Counted from the stretch's first letter, positions 1-13,770 are shown. The stretch: DNA of 64,000 nt from Apus apus (GCF_020740795.1 NC_067290.1:21089001-21153000); one strand, 5' to 3'. Numbers and translations are program-made. Notes: generated by a model not told the origin, from the sequence alone.

Positions 1-1699
1 ACACAAACATGTGTCAGGCTGCACACTCCTGACTTCTGAACTCCCCTCACCACCTTGCAGAAGGTGTAGCCTGAAATGTACCCGTGGGGCTGGCAGGGCA
101 GGAGCCCAGTGAGGACCCTCCAGTCTGTGCCCAAGGCAGGAGGGGCAGATGGTCTCCTGTGAGCCAGGGGTACTTGCAGGACCCACTGCATGGCAGAGCT
201 ACATACAAGATCTTGTCCCCAGGGCTGTAGCTTCCCTGTCCAGACCACATCCCTGCAAAGGACTGACACACAACACATACAGACACCAGCAAAGAAAACA
301 GTATCTCCCAAAAAAAAAAGGATTTCATGGAAACTTCGTGTTTATAAAGGCACAGGACGGATACAGAGCCTTGGAGATGGCAAGAAGCTTCTGCAAAGAC
401 ATGCATTTTCTCCTCTTGAACAAAAAGAGAGCAGCAGATTTGTTGCTCTGTCTAGGGGAAAAGAGCAAATATGAAGAGATCAATAAAGATCAAGTTTTAT
501 GGCTCTGTGCACATGGAGAATTGCCTGCTACTGATTGAAAAACATCAGGCCTGATGCCCATGTTGGGCTGCAGTGTGATGGATTGCTTTGGATCACTTCC
601 CAAAAAACACTGACAATGGGCTGCATCTGACCAGATGGACATTTCTCCAGCAGTCATGCTCATGGTGAGCTGGGCTCCCTTTATGGGAGGTCATTGCTGT
701 GATGGTTTTGGCTGGGGTGGAGCTGCACTGTGCTGCAGGAGTGCCCACTGTGCTCCATGTGTGCATCTAGACACAGACACAGGGATGAGGAATGATTGCT
801 GTGTTGGAAACAGCAGCCCATGAGCAACAGGTCTGCAGGAAGACATCATCTTACTCAACTCAGGAAAAGCTCATGAAAGGGTATCAACAGAGCAAGGCAA
901 ACATTTCCAGCTCCCTTTTTTTTTAGTGCAGAAAATACAAAGCAAATGTTTCCCACGCTAGCTCTGGTTTGTGAACGTTGCCCAACTCTGCTCTTCAGGT
1001 GGGATTGTTAAACAGGTTCTGTTTTTAGAAAGAGAAGTCTTTGCAGTCTTGACTATAGAAATCACCAGTAAGTCTGCCAGAAAGCAGGGACATGGCAGAG
1101 CAAGTAAAACCAGCTCTGAACTGCAAGCCAGCCCCCATCTCCTCATTCCCCATGGGAAGCAGCACGAAGCCCTTCACCCATCATCAGACAGCAGCATTTC
1201 TAACCTGCTTCTTCATTATTTGTATCACTTCAAGCAACAGACTCCACCTGGCTCTGTGTTCCTTCAGGTCCCACAGCACACAAACCTTCCCAATGACCTC
1301 TCCAGCCCAACAGGGCCAGCATCCCACAGGATTTTTACAGGTGTCCCAGTAGGATTGGTGCAGGACCCAGGCATGACCCAGGCTGCCTGTGAAGGCTGTT
1401 ACAGGTCACAACTGCTGCCAAAATCAGTGGGAGACTTCCCAAGACTTCAGTGGATTCTGTTTTTGACTTGGCAAACAGAATCTAGCCTCTGATCAACACA
1501 ACTCACAGCCATCACTGCCTTCCCCACCACCCCCCAAAACAGCTCTCAGAGGTTTTGGCACTCCTGGATGGATATTTCCCCCCATCCACTTCTGAGCCTC
1601 AGCCTTCACCTCCTGGGAGCTTCTGCATACCTGCCAGCACACACATTGCACCTCCAGCTTTGTTAGAACATGCTAAAAATCCAGCACTTCCAAGTAAAT
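1..1699. other. gene-free stretch, nothing recognised
   Basis: Mixed-composition DNA with short open frames on both strands (longest near 971-1492). None has a recognisable domain, a plausible splice context or CpG enrichment, and they overlap one another in different frames. I see no repeat family that I can name here. Confidence 0.5.
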
Positions 1700-2020
1700 G
1701 TAAGTTTCCCGAGGAAAAAATTAAGAGATGAAATTTAGGTAATTATTCAATTAACAATTGTTATTGTATGCAAGAGAATCTGATTTATATGGGCAGCTGT
1801 TTACACAGGCAGCTGCTTTAGCTTGACAGTGTGCTCCTGGCTTCTCCCCAGAATTTACTGTTTAATTAAAGCTAAACAGTTCAATGCCCATTTAACCTAC
1901 CAGCATATGGCAAATTTAACTATTACTGAAGAGGAAGGAGAACTCTATTCATTTTTAATTGCACTGTAATAACATAAAAGAGGTCACTGAAGTGCAAACC
2001 TGTGAGGTGTGCTGGGTTCA
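1700..2020. other. AT-rich block, candidate conserved non-coding element
   Basis: The stretch is rich in TAATTA-type homeodomain cores (TTAATTAAA, AATTATTCAATTAAC) and contains E-box-like CAGCTG repeated in GGCAGCTG pairs, with no coding potential in any frame. This composition resembles vertebrate developmental enhancers. Conservation itself cannot be seen from one sequence, so the call is an inference from style only. Confidence 0.3.
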
Positions 2021-2187
2021 GCACTAATAACATGCCTGGGATCTCAAAAATACTGTAGCATCAACTATGCTCTCACAAATTGTGTCTGACCATCTCCCCA
2101 TCTTCTACAATTCTCAGAAACTATAAAGGGGAAGATTAAGAGAAGAAAAAACACCAACGGGCTCAAGATAAGACAAGATCAGACATC

Positions 2188-2250
2188 TTTCAAGGTCACA
2201 CAGGAAAACTGTGGCAGAATCACAGATCAAATCCAGATTGCCCTGTTTTG
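2188..2250 (+). repeat. MIR-like ancient SINE remnant
   Basis: AAGGTCACACAGGAAAACTG followed by a GTGGCAGAATCACAGATCAA-type run parallels the 3' half of the MIR consensus (AAGGTCACACAGC, GTGGCAGAG, then a GGATT-AACCCAG-like stretch). Divergence is high, as expected for a copy predating the bird-mammal split. L2 3' ends share this sequence and cannot be excluded. Confidence 0.5.
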
Positions 2251-2379
2251 AGCACACCACACTAACTTCACAAGTGGCCTGACAAACCCATTCTGATATG
2301 AACACAAGTATTCTGAAGTTATGCTGCATAGAATAACAATTGATTCTGGTTCCATGTTTTACAAAGCAGGGTAAGCACA

Positions 2380-2466
2380 ATTATTTCTACCACACAGATC
2401 AAGGTGCAAGTTGAAACATTAAGCACTGAAGTGACTAGTCCAAGGTCAGACAGCAAGTCCATTGTC
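2380..2466 (+). repeat. MIR-like ancient SINE remnant, second copy
   Basis: The order of blocks matches the MIR core region: an ATTATTTCTACC-like run, ACAGATCAAGG, a GAAACATTAAGCACTGAAG stretch in the place of the AAACTGAGGCACAGAG block, then GTGACTAGTCCAAGGTCAGA and CAGCAAGTC. It lies 130 bp after another MIR-like piece in the same orientation, so both may derive from one or two neighbouring ancient insertions. Confidence 0.5.
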
Positions 2467-2529
2467 ACTCCCTTCCACCTCCTCTTCAATCCACTGGGAC
2501 ACTTTTGAACCCAACTCTTATTTGGAATT

Positions 2530-5040
2530 CAAAGCTCACAGAGCAGCATTTAATAATCCCACAACACATTTTGTTTCAACTGACAAAGGCTTCGAAGATA
2601 CTTGAATTTCCTCTGAATAAATTCTTAATGTCAAATTTCTTAAATATCATCCTAACTAATATTCTTAGTAAGTAAAAATTAAACTTGATGGCTAACTACT
2701 GTCCTTTTAAATTTCCCCATTGCTAAACCTTCAAAAAAAGGAACATTCTGTTTGAATTTGTAAATTATTTGTGTCCAATCTATTATTAACTCCCATGGGA
2801 TTTAGTTACTTGGAACTGTGTGACAGACACAAGACTAGCAGACTCCCTGGGTCATGCAGCTAAGATACAAATAGAAGCAAATTTTACCTGATGGCACTGG
2901 AGCCAATATGTGAGCCTGTGGTGCTTCTGCAGAAAATGAAGACCATAGATCAGTGAAAATGGGGAGGTCTGTGAGCAAGGGGCTCATTCTGGCTCCGCTA
3001 CAAACTCTCTGGACCAGCTAGTGCAGACCCAAGGAGAGGCAATATCCAACACCAGAACTGCTGAGACAGAGAAAAAGGACAAGCTTTAAGGCTTACAGTC
3101 CCTGAAAGAGCATTTTTTTTTTTTTTACAACTATGTTGGTTCTACCTAATTAAAGATGCTACTTTTCCCCTGCACTTCTGCCCAGCACTAAAATGAGCAG
3201 AACTGAAGAGGTTTGTGCACAGAGGAAGCTGACTTCTCAGCCAGGGGCAAGTGTAACAGTGCAAACCCAGGGAATCTCCCAGCACACCTTTCTAGTTATT
3301 TGTTCAAGTACTGAAAGAACATTTGTTTCCAGCAGGGTAGCTCAAATGGGCAAACATGGCCAAGCAGAGTGGAAACAGCGCAAAGGAAGCAAAGATTTAC
3401 GCTTCCAATGTACGATAAACTCAGCCATGAGAAGCCTGTGTCTCAGCACTTCCACGTGCAACCACACATTAAGCACAAAAAACCAGGTTACAAAGGAAAT
3501 AGATCATGTAAGGCTACTCCTGCTCTCTCAAGCAACACCTTATTTCCAAAAAAACCCACATTTTTGCAGATACCAAGTCAGGCTTTTTAACTAGATGAGA
3601 TCCAGTCTCAGGGGTGTCCTGGTGCTGCCATCAGCTGCTGTTTCTACATACAGAAATACATAATTTGCTATATGGGTGATTCAGAATTGACTGATTCTCC
3701 TTTGTGTTAAATCTCACTAGGGTTATACAAACCTGAATACATTTTTCTAGTCTGTTCCTCTAGAGTTTCACTGTTACATTTAAGAGATCCACATTAAGGA
3801 TGGTATGAACACTAGAAGCACCTACACACTTCTAATTAACAGCAGCACAAGATCAAGATACAAGGCTGCAAGACTTTGTTCTGGCATCTTATGTCTAATT
3901 CATTTTGCATTGTTGTTGTTTTTTTCTTCCATGCCATTTTGGGATCAGTTTTACTAGCCCTGAACAGACTCAGTACCTGGAGTACTACTACTGCTACTGG
4001 AGTATTACTGATTTTCAGAGTTGCTCCTCCAGGTTCTGCTGTCAGGTTCCCTGTCCATGGAGCTAATGGATACAAAGTGCAATGACAGAAAAGTGAACTT
4101 TCACACCTGCTGCTTTCTCACACATCAGTGTTCATTAAACATTTTATTCAACATGACACAAAATTGTTTGTCTTCTCTTTCAGGGTGGAAAAATGTAAAA
4201 AGGTTTGAATTCAGCTCTGTTTGAACATCTGCTGCTGAACTGTCCTCTGCAGCAGCTGAAACAAAAGACCATTTATATCACCTTAGCAACAGTCCCACAG
4301 GCACCAACCTATTTGGGCTTATTTATGGCACTCTGGAAACTGCAGCATTCCCCCAGATCCCAAACACACTCCTGGTCTGGGGAAAGAATAACTTGTAATT
4401 GAGAGCTCAGGCTAAGCTCAGTGACCCATTCCAACCTTGCTTGTCCTCTTCCCTGATCCTGGGATGCTCCAGACACCAGAGAACCATGTAGGCTGTCTCC
4501 TCTGGAAGTGCAGGTGATACCATCTCTGCACATGGGCATGTCCACAGGCAGCCCTGGCTTTTCTGCTGCTTTGCAGGCCAGCTTCTGGCACACACAACAG
4601 ATGTTACTACAGCCTGGTATCAGGTTTGGACAGGTTTGATCTATCACAGCTGGGTGAGGGCTCCCACTGAACTGCCCACCACACTGTAAGGGCTTCCTGC
4701 TGGGAAGGGTCCTGGGGGTCCCCCCAGGCAATGCCCCACCCCCCGAGTCAGTCCTGTTTGGACCTCTTCCCTTACAAAATACTCTGAATCTGACCATGAA
4801 GGGAGGCAGGCAGGATTTGTCTGTTCCACTCACGTTTTGCTACAGTGAAAACGGAAGAATTACATGAGGAAAAAAGTGATTTTGCCTATGTGTACAAAGT
4901 CTGCCTCACACTTGATGGCTTCTGTGAACAACAAATGTTCATAATAACTGAGTTGGAGAAGAAATTTCTTTCTAGCTTGCTGCAAATTAGGTCAATTTCT
5001 TCCTTCTGTGGTTCTTGACAGGCTAATATTCACGCTCAGC
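2530..5040. other. gene-free stretch, nothing recognised
   Basis: Mostly AT-leaning unique sequence with a T14 homopolymer at 3113-3126. Open frames at 3193-3594 and at 4309-4833 (minus) have no domain or splice support. I see no nameable repeat. Confidence 0.5.
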
Positions 5041-5440
5041 TTACATGACATGTGGATGTATGGCCTGTCAAGAGCCCTGATTTTCCAGGTCTCTCACAAG
5101 CCCAAGGGAGCTGCCCAGGCAGCAGGAACCCAGCCCAGCACCCTGCAGAGCAGGGGGGCACAGGGCCCAGCTCCTGCCTGCCCTGCTGCTGGGGGAGATG
5201 CCCTCATCTGTGTCTAAGGCAACTTTGTGCCTCTGCACCAAGGGCTGTGAGTCAGGGCCACCAGGCGTGGGGGCCGTGCTCCTCAGCCCCTGCTGCTGCC
5301 CCTGCCTGCAGGGAGAGCCCACTGCCCTGCAGATCTGCTGGCACTGCTGGACACATCCCTCTGCTGGGGTCACGGCAGCACTTCCAGTTGGCTTCCTCAG
5401 CTTGGGGTACATGTTTGCTGCCAGCAGTTCATCTTTCCCC
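5041..5440. other. GC-rich non-coding stretch
   Basis: A locally GC-rich run (CAGCCC/CTGCCC-rich) holding overlapping open frames in three frames, including part of a 260-codon frame at 5052-5834. CpG is sparse, so it is not a CpG island. The open frames are explained by composition and show no domain. Confidence 0.4.
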
Positions 5441-8300
5441 TTTTCCAGCTCTTCCAACACCATCAAAACTTTGTTTACGTTTTCTTTTCTTCAGTTCCAC
5501 CAAGCAAGAGCCAGACAAGTACACAAACCTGCTGCTGTCAACAATCCTGACTCCTGTAAACACTGTTTGCTACAATATCCCCAAACATTTTACAGTTTAT
5601 AAAGTCCTGTTAGTTGATTCTCTGACATTTTGTCAATACAAACTGAGACGTCAGCTTGGTGTTTTTGTTTGGTTGGTTTTTTTAAATGTGACATTTTCCC
5701 CTTTCTCCAGATTCTCCTCTCTCTTCTATCTTAACAGAAACACAGCAGAGCCTCATACAATACTTGATGAATGCTATTTAATATTACAGATAAGATACAA
5801 AGCAAGTTATTCCCTGCTGTGCTTTTTAATATAATACTTAACTCTGTACCCAGCAATGACACTATTTGTTTTGTGCACTATTGTTGCAATTTAATTGGAA
5901 ATTTATAATCAAAGTCCTACCAGCATTGGCTCACATTTGTACAGCTACCTACAAACCTCCTTGAAAATTATCACCTAAGCTCTGACTATTTTTTCTACAA
6001 AAATTCCAAAACACAGCAAAAATTCCATATTCAGGGCTTTTAAGTACAATAGTATTACTTTGAATTAACCCATTAATCACTAGTAATTTTTGAAGTAGCA
6101 ATTTCCAGCAGTAATATAGACAGAGGAATCCGCTTAGAGAGGAAAGGAACAAGAGTTTTGCAAGACAAACAGAAATCCCTTTGGTGCAACACTTGACCTG
6201 CCATGCCTGCAGGGCTCAAAAAAATGGACATTAGTTCCAGACCAAAGCTCCAAAATTAAAAGTGTTAAAAATATTACTAGCTCTTCCAGCTCTGATGTCT
6301 CGTTACTTTTACTCCTTGGTGTTCCCACACACAAACAATAATATAAATATCTTTTATAGAGTTAATAAATTATCATTCTTCTGTGCCACCCTCTCACAGG
6401 CAGTGTGTGTGTTCCCTATATGGCAGAGACATAAAAAGTTCCCTAAGGCAGCGGGAGACCATTCTGATGCCTCGGAATGTTACAGATGCAGCCCAGTGGG
6501 AGCCTTATTGCAGACAAGAGAAATAAGATGCCAACCAACCAACAGCCCCCCTGAGATGTCCAGGTCTCAGCTGCTGCAGGAGGTGACAATGATGAAAATA
6601 GTGATGCTTGTCAGCTACAGTCTGCAAGCTTGTACAGCACAAACATGCCAACAGGAAAACGATGTCTTGAGCTAAAGCCTGTCCCTCTCCAAGTAGAGTT
6701 CTCAAAACCAGGAGAGAGAGACTTTCCTGGCAATTACACAAGAACTTGACCAATCACTTTGCTATGTGCCTTTTGCTTCTGCCTCATTTAAGGAGACATC
6801 CTATTAATTTTTCCTTCTCCTAGTATAGCACATCTCTTCCATGGAGCTTCCTAGACCCGTGTTTTTAAGGAGCTACAGTCATCTCTGTCTATGGCAGAGG
6901 AAGATAAAAGCTGGATTTCACAGCGTGCTCAGGGTATTTTGAAATTAATTGCATGCTGTGAGGGTGGGGTGTCAGGGGAGGGGGATGCAGGAGGGGCAGC
7001 AGCCCAGGATGCACTGGCAGGGCACTGCAACACAGCTGCTGCACCGCGCAGAGCTGGAAGCAGCAGCATCTCCGTTGCTTCCGCCCTCTCTGCTGCACTT
7101 TGCTTTGCACTCCAGCTGTGCCAAGCAGGCACACTTGGCTGCTTCCCCCAGCCCAGCTGGCAAACGGCAACACACTGAGCTGCTCACCGAGCTGCACTGG
7201 ATCACTAGTTCCACCAACCCTCCTCTGCTGGCTGCAGAGGGAGCAGCGCTGCAGAGTAAACCAGGCTCTCTTAAAAGAGCTGTTCCTGGCAAAAGAGGGG
7301 AAGGGGAATTTGTCAAGAGGCTTTTTCAGTGCCCTGATCCCTAGGGAAGTTGCCTTAGTCTGAACCACAGGAGGACTCCAGGATGCATCCCACTCCCCCT
7401 GCTCTGCCCAGCACCAGGGTGTTCACACGGGTCACTCTGCCCATTGGAGACACTTTCACACTATTTTAACTGGCCAAGTGCACATTTCCCTGGAAATACA
7501 CAGGCCCAAATTATCATAATGAGAAAATGATTGTTTTAATCTCAAGTTTATAGTTCCTAACAAGGTCCCAGCTGGATACCAGATCCCACAGGTGTACTGC
7601 TCTTAGCCATGTCCTGCAGACATCCCCTGCAGGGCTTTGAGGTGGCTGTGCAGCACCCCCAGGACAGGCTCCCACTGCCCCACTCATGTCTTGCCACCCT
7701 CTGCATGTCTGCCCTCAGAAACCACATTCATTCCAGCAGCTCATTGCCTAGTGAGCCCAACTCTGCTACCTCATCTTCATGTTGAGCTTGGTTACCACCT
7801 GCAACAGGCATCAGGAACTAACACTAAATACATCACATCTTCAGAAAGTAAAAAAAAACAACAAAAACAAATGGATCACTTCTTCCATTTTTACGCTTCC
7901 CGTAACTCCAAATAAATATTTCAGTTAAGGTGTCTGTGATAACAAGAAGGTGCCAGGTTTGTTAGGAAACACATCTGTTTTTAAAGGTTACAATTTTTAA
8001 TTGTTTCAGCTTTGTAGTTCTCTCTGTTCTCCCAAGCAACTAGTTTTTACAGACGCAGATTTTCAAATCATCCCTTTCTACTAAAACCCATTTTTCACAA
8101 ATACCGTTCTGTGATGCTTTGATGTAGCTTCTGGGATTCTTTGTTTTCATTTTACAGTTTTAATTTGCCATGAAAACAAAAAAGTAAGACACTTCCAAAT
8201 TTAACATGCAAATATAGGTGTGTGTTTAACTTCACGTAATCGCAGTCTCACATCACCTTCGTTTTTCTCTAAAATAAACTACTTAGCAAGAAGGCATTGC
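5441..8300. other. gene-free stretch with AT-rich middle
   Basis: 5540-6110 is AT-rich with many TTTAAT/AATTAAT motifs and could include conserved non-coding sequence. 6930-7350 is GC-richer and open in four frames, without domains. A small CCAA tetranucleotide run (three copies) lies near 6534. Nothing else is recognised. Confidence 0.4.
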
Positions 8301-11300
8301 AAGAGCCTGGAAGCTCATTAATGAGGATACGGTGCTGACAACAGAACACAGCCCCAGGCACCAGTGGCCAAGAAAAAAGCCCATCTTTTAGAAGAAGGAA
8401 ATGAGCAGACTTCAGGAACATTCCCACAGCGTTTCCAAACACGTACATCTGCCTGTTAATTCACAGCCTGCTGGATGGAACCTGCCTGAAATCAGAGGAT
8501 TCAGTGGTGTAATTTCTTCCTCCTCCAAGAAAATGCATTGAAGAAAATGATGACTATTATCATAACACCATGAAACCCAATAAAAAAAGCACAGATCTAG
8601 CATTACAGGAAACTTATGTTCTTCTAAAATACTCTCCCCATTTTCAGTTGGCATTATTTTATGTTAATGCATAAAGGGAAAGGTTCTTCAGTTCTGAGAG
8701 ATATTAGACCTGGGCAGGCTATGCTGGCTCTGCACTGGTTTGGAGGAAAAGGAAGACATCACCTGCCTGAGAGAAAAACATGTCAGGGAAAACTGGGAAC
8801 ACTTTTTGTTCCTAGTGGACAATCCAGTAGGACACATTTACCTGTTGGTCAGATGTTCTGCCTCTGATTTCTAAATTAAACATGCCAGAGAACACAAGGG
8901 TAAATACTAGGAGCCAGCTCTTAACATCTAACCAAGTAGCACCTCTAACACCCATCTTAGGAAAGAAGAAACAGTCTTTGCTGTTGTGAGAGTACCTGTG
9001 TGCACCAGCTTGGCCAAGGAAAGGTGTGTTACTGGCAACTATCAAAGCAAGCTGCCAGGGCATGGAGGCTGCAAACACTGCCTCAGAACTGCTGGTTCTC
9101 CTCCCTCTCCCTCCTGCCAGTTGGGATTTCCACCCTCCACTCAGGAGGAGTGTATTTCTTGTTCCCAGAGCAATAATGACAATTTCTGTGCAGCAAAGCA
9201 GAGTTTAGAAATAACTCAGTAAGGCTAGAGAGGGGAGCACCCAGCTCTGATATGAGGTCAGGGAGAGGTTGAGCATCTGTGAGGAATAGCTCTGCAGCTC
9301 TGCTCTGCTCTAAGGGAGCATCCCCACACCTCCACTGCTGTCAGCTGGAAAAGGCTTCCTATGTGCTTTTAGGAGGCTGGAAGCTACAGCCTCAGGCAAA
9401 AGTGCCACTGGGCACGAGCGTGATAAGAGAAAGGACTCAAGCCTCTCTATTTCACACCAGTGCCACTGGTCTGAAACCCCACGTGCAGAAGTTGAAAAGA
9501 AAAACTCATCCCAGGGAGAGGGTCATCTTTAGCAAAACCAAGGAAATTGGAATCATCTGGCTGCACTACCTTTCATCACACTAATAAAGCCAATGGGGTT
9601 GCAGTATCTTCTACAGGCAGAAGATTTTACTACCATTTCCCAAGAGAACTTAACAGACCCAAATCCTTTTGGAGAGTAAATCTCTGGAGAGAGAAAGCAT
9701 GCCATGAACAAAGCAAGTTCTTCACTACTCACACACCATTGGTTTTGTTCTTATGAAATAAATAGCTCAATAATTTGCTATTAAAAGTCTGCAACAGGTC
9801 CCAGTTCTCACAATTTGCCTCTAGCCTTCGCTTCCATTTGTATCACCACTTGACTGCTCCTACTATCACTTATTTTTAAAACTTTCAGAAGTCCCATACA
9901 CATGCAAAGCTCTTTAGAAGAAAAATGCCATTTTTTCAACAACACGCTGAAGTAAGTTAGATGTAAAAAGAAATTCAGAGGTAAAAAACTGTCCTATAAA
10001 ACTAAGCACATTCTTGTTTTATAGCAACTCATTCCAGAACCCATTGCAACAGACAAGACCAAGATCAATATCCCATCAGGGAAGATTGCCTGGGTACTTG
10101 GTGAAGGTTATGACCTGGAGCTGCTGCTGGCACACCAGCCCTGTCTCTCAGACTGCCTCCCTCCTTTCCCAGAGTCTGGAGCAGAAAACCACACTCCTGT
10201 AAAAACTATCTGAAATCAGTTCATTATCACATTAACAGAGAATCTTACAACTCTTCAGCATCTCACATGCCCAGCATTACTCAAAGTAAACTCCAGGATC
10301 TATACTGCTACAACCTGACCCTTTTGCTTCCATTTCCATATTAAATTTTGTAGCAAAACTGCCTCTCTTGCTCCATCACAGCATACACCCCAAAGGTTTA
10401 AGTTTTCTGCTCCAACCTATTCCCTCACAGCTCTACTCTGCAGCACCTGACAGGTTTCCTGCAGCAGTCCTGACCCCTGCCCAGAGCTGCCCCTCCCCAC
10501 AGCCCCTGCAGTTCAGCTGACTCAGGGAACAGCAGAACCATCCCTGCTTTGCAGGTGTCAAACTGAAAGCAAAGTGAACAGTCTCACATTTTGAGAAATG
10601 AAGGGAATGGCCAGGGAAGTGGTAGGAAACCTGCTCTCATTTATGGAAGTACCTGCATACTCCATGGCTAAGCCAGAGACCTGGGAACAAAACCCAAGCC
10701 AGGGGCACCAGCACCTCCGAGCCCTCCTGGACAATGGCATCCTGATTGCAGGGCTCCCAGCACACTCACCAAGCTGGAAAACAGGCTGGCAAACCATGGA
10801 CTGACCAGTCTGAAACACAGTTCATCCACATTCGGGAAGAAACTCAAGATGTCTGTGAGAGGATCACAGACCTGGCATTAATTTTGAAATGACGTGGAAG
10901 TGAAAAGGCAAAGGAAACATCAAGGTAAAATGGAGAAATCTGGTCTTCAAAGAGAAGAGCTGTCAAGTCTCTACAAGGTACTTCCAGGCCCCTAAAGTAC
11001 TGGACAAGCTCTTTTCTGCATATGACAAAAACAGATTGCAGTAATTTCAGACACCAGCAACACAAATTATAGTCCTGAGAGAGAACTACAGGGACAGCCA
11101 GGAACTCGGAGGAAAAAAATCTGTAGAGGGATATAAAGAAAGTAACATAATACAGAGTAAAAGAAAGGAGCAGTGAGATTAAGAGCTAGAAAACACTTGC
11201 TGAAATCATGACAAGACCTGTAATTTAAAACACAAGTAGGCAAAACACTAGCAAATGCACAGTAATTAAATAATTGGCTAAGAAATAGAGAGGCACTAAT

Positions 11301-11500
11301 TGACCAAGTACATCTTTCCATCCTTTGTGATTTCTAAAGGCCAATTTCATCCCAAATGTTTCCTTTCAATCAAGTTATACCAAAGATTAATTTGTCGCTC
11401 TAATTCCATTTGAGGCTTGTGATTACCCTCTTTCTGGGAAAAGAAGACAGACATGACTGAAGATTTGTGAACCACTGGGAAGCAGAGTTATCCTCCGGCA
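8301..11500. other. gene-free stretch, nothing certain
   Basis: No coding unit, CpG island or clear repeat. 9880-9990 has a faint MIR-like order of blocks (a CAAAGCTCTTTA-like part, then AAATTCAGAGGTAAAAAACT), too weak to call. Confidence 0.4.
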
Positions 11501-11509
11501 CATTCTGTG

Positions 11510-12025
11510 AGCAGCGGGGCTCAGGATGGAGCAAACACATCAAACCCAACCTCTCCTGAGAGCACCTGGAGCTCTGAGGCACTTCATTTGGCTTGAGGCC
11601 CCAGGCCCAGGAGTGACTTGTTTGGGAACAGCGTGCAACAGCACAAAAACCCTGCACACTCTGATGGAAAAGGCTCCCAGCGCCACACGGACCCGCAGCG
11701 CTCCAGCCTGCCGCTTCCCAGCCCTGCCGAAGCGATCCAGCTCCCCCTGTTGAAACCAAAGCTTGTTCATCAAGACTCATTTCTTTATTAATTTAAGTTT
11801 CATGTCGAAGTTCAGACCTGGCTACTCTTGATTGCAGTGTAGGAAACTGTGCGTGACTCCCGCGGTGGTTCTCAAATGGTCTGCAAATTGCTCCAGCAGC
11901 GCGGGCTCTTCCCTGGACCACCAGGGACAGTTTCTGCCGCAGAACTTCTCCACACTGACCGCAGGGTGTCACACAGAGCTGGTGTCCCACCCAGCACTTG
12001 GGGAGATGCTCAACGGCTTCTCTTA
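11510..12025. other. small CpG-enriched cluster
   Basis: CpG dinucleotides, otherwise rare here, cluster in this half kilobase (for example AGCGCCACACGGACCCGCAG, CCGAAGCGATCC, CCCGCGG, AGCGCGGG, GCCGCAG). Open frames cross on both strands without domains. It may be a small unmethylated regulatory element, a decayed exon, or a younger insertion. A CGGTGGTTCTCAAATGG string near 11862 resembles the end of some hAT DNA transposons, but no partner inverted end was found. Confidence 0.35.
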
Positions 12026-13560
12026 GAGCTAAATAAAGCAGGTCACAGGAAAGTCATCCTTCACATGACACAATCCATTTCTCCATTTTCTTTTTGAAGA
12101 AAGTTTCTCCTTTCTCCTTGAATAATTTTTCTTACTTAAAAGGGTTTTTTCCATCTCCTTTTGTTTTGGCAAAGAAATTAAACAGTCCCACATTACCCAG
12201 AAAATACATTTTTTTAAAGTTAGTTTTCAAAGATTTTCAACAACATTTTTGACCAACAACAGTTACTGATCCTGGGTTGGTGGGGGATAAGGCATCAAGT
12301 GTTTTGTCTGAAGTGTCCATAGAAACAATTTATCCCACCAGTTCTAGGCAGTAAGAACTTAGTTGGGTCCCATGCATAACTCAGGCCCCACATATCCAGT
12401 TCCTGCTGCAAACAACAATTCTGAGTGAATTAGGTCAAGAATTTTAGAGGGGATGACAAAGAAAGAAAAGAAGAAATATTCCAACTAAATGTTATTTTGA
12501 AGTTGCCAATGATAAAGGTAGAAAAAAACCTCATGAAGTGCCCCTGTGGTTATTACTAACATTTCAGCCCAAGAGATTCTGAATCAGAACTCAATGCAGT
12601 TCACCTTCTGTTGACCAGAGTTTCACAGGGAAATGAGAAACCATTTCTGGCTGCTGAGAGATGCTGTTCTCTCTCCCCTGGAGATCAGCACACACCCCCA
12701 CCAGGGTGTCCCACCCCTCCTCTGATAGGTGCCATGATTAGGCTGGGGCTCTCAGCACACCACACCTTCCCTACTTAAACTCCTTCATAGCTGTTCTCTA
12801 GATACACATTTTCATCATCATTTCTCAAAAGAGAAGCACATTTCTCTTTCCTGGGCCAGACTCAGCAGGATGGAACATGCAGTTTCCATGTGGATGGTGC
12901 CTCCACTCCAGATACTTGTCTCAGTTTACAGGCAGTTGCAGCCACATCCTCAGGCTGAGAGCTGGTGCTGAGCTCTCCCCACAGCTTTGGGGAGTTTCTC
13001 TACAAAGGTGGCCCCTGGTTTCCATTCCCAGCTACATAACTTTGCAGTGAAAGATGTGCCCAGCTACAGGCTTCTGTACAATTTAGATCATTGGTTGCAT
13101 ATTACACATCTCTTCTTCACTGTAACTACTCTCCTATTGCTATGGTAAAGAATAAAAAGCAATTATGTGCTTTCTTTTTCCCCAAATCTCAGTTATGTCA
13201 ACACTTATTTAAATCAACTATTAGTAACTCTTGAAAATTATGTTTCCTGTTTTTTCACTAATTATTCTAAATGACTATTGTTACTACTGCACTTGTAAGC
13301 CCTTGTGATGTAGGTAAGCAAACTCCACACAAACCAAGCTCCAAGCTTAAAGCTGTTACTCTTGCCTTACCCTGCCCTTTTTAGCAAGACTGTGTACTAA
13401 GCATCATCTGAAAGGGTGTTTTATCTGGGTTTTTTTATATTATTATCCCTGCTCTGTTATAGCAATGGACAATGCCTTTCAGAGCTTTGCCTTTGGTTAT
13501 CACAGAAAAATAGAAGGTGGGGGGGGAATAAAAAAAATCAGCTGATGGGCAGTAATATTG
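12026..13560. other. gene-free stretch, nothing recognised
   Basis: AT-leaning unique DNA with no open frame of note. A G8 run occurs near 13518. No repeat family is recognised. Confidence 0.45.
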
Positions 13561-13770
13561 ACAGCTCTGAACCCTGAAAAATCATCACTCATTCTCTGTA
13601 AGAATCAGAGCATTTGAATTGCACTTTAATTGCTTTATGAGCTTCTAAAGGGCCCTTAGGATATATTGAAAGCTTTTCACGCTATCTGGTTGCAGGGAGA
13701 GACACTCACTATTACAAGATCAATGATGAAACTGGGAATATTGAAAAGGTACAGGTTTGCACATTTAATA
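13561..13770. other. candidate conserved non-coding block
   Basis: A low-CpG AT-rich run containing TTGAATTGCACTTTAATTGC and a GAAAGCTTTTCACGC-like part, without open frames. It resembles a conserved enhancer core by composition only. Confidence 0.25.

Noticed and set aside
5052..5834. Plus-strand open frame of 260 codons
   Set aside because: The first part is GC-rich composition-driven and the second AT-rich. There is no domain, consistent codon pattern or splice support, and competing frames overlap it.
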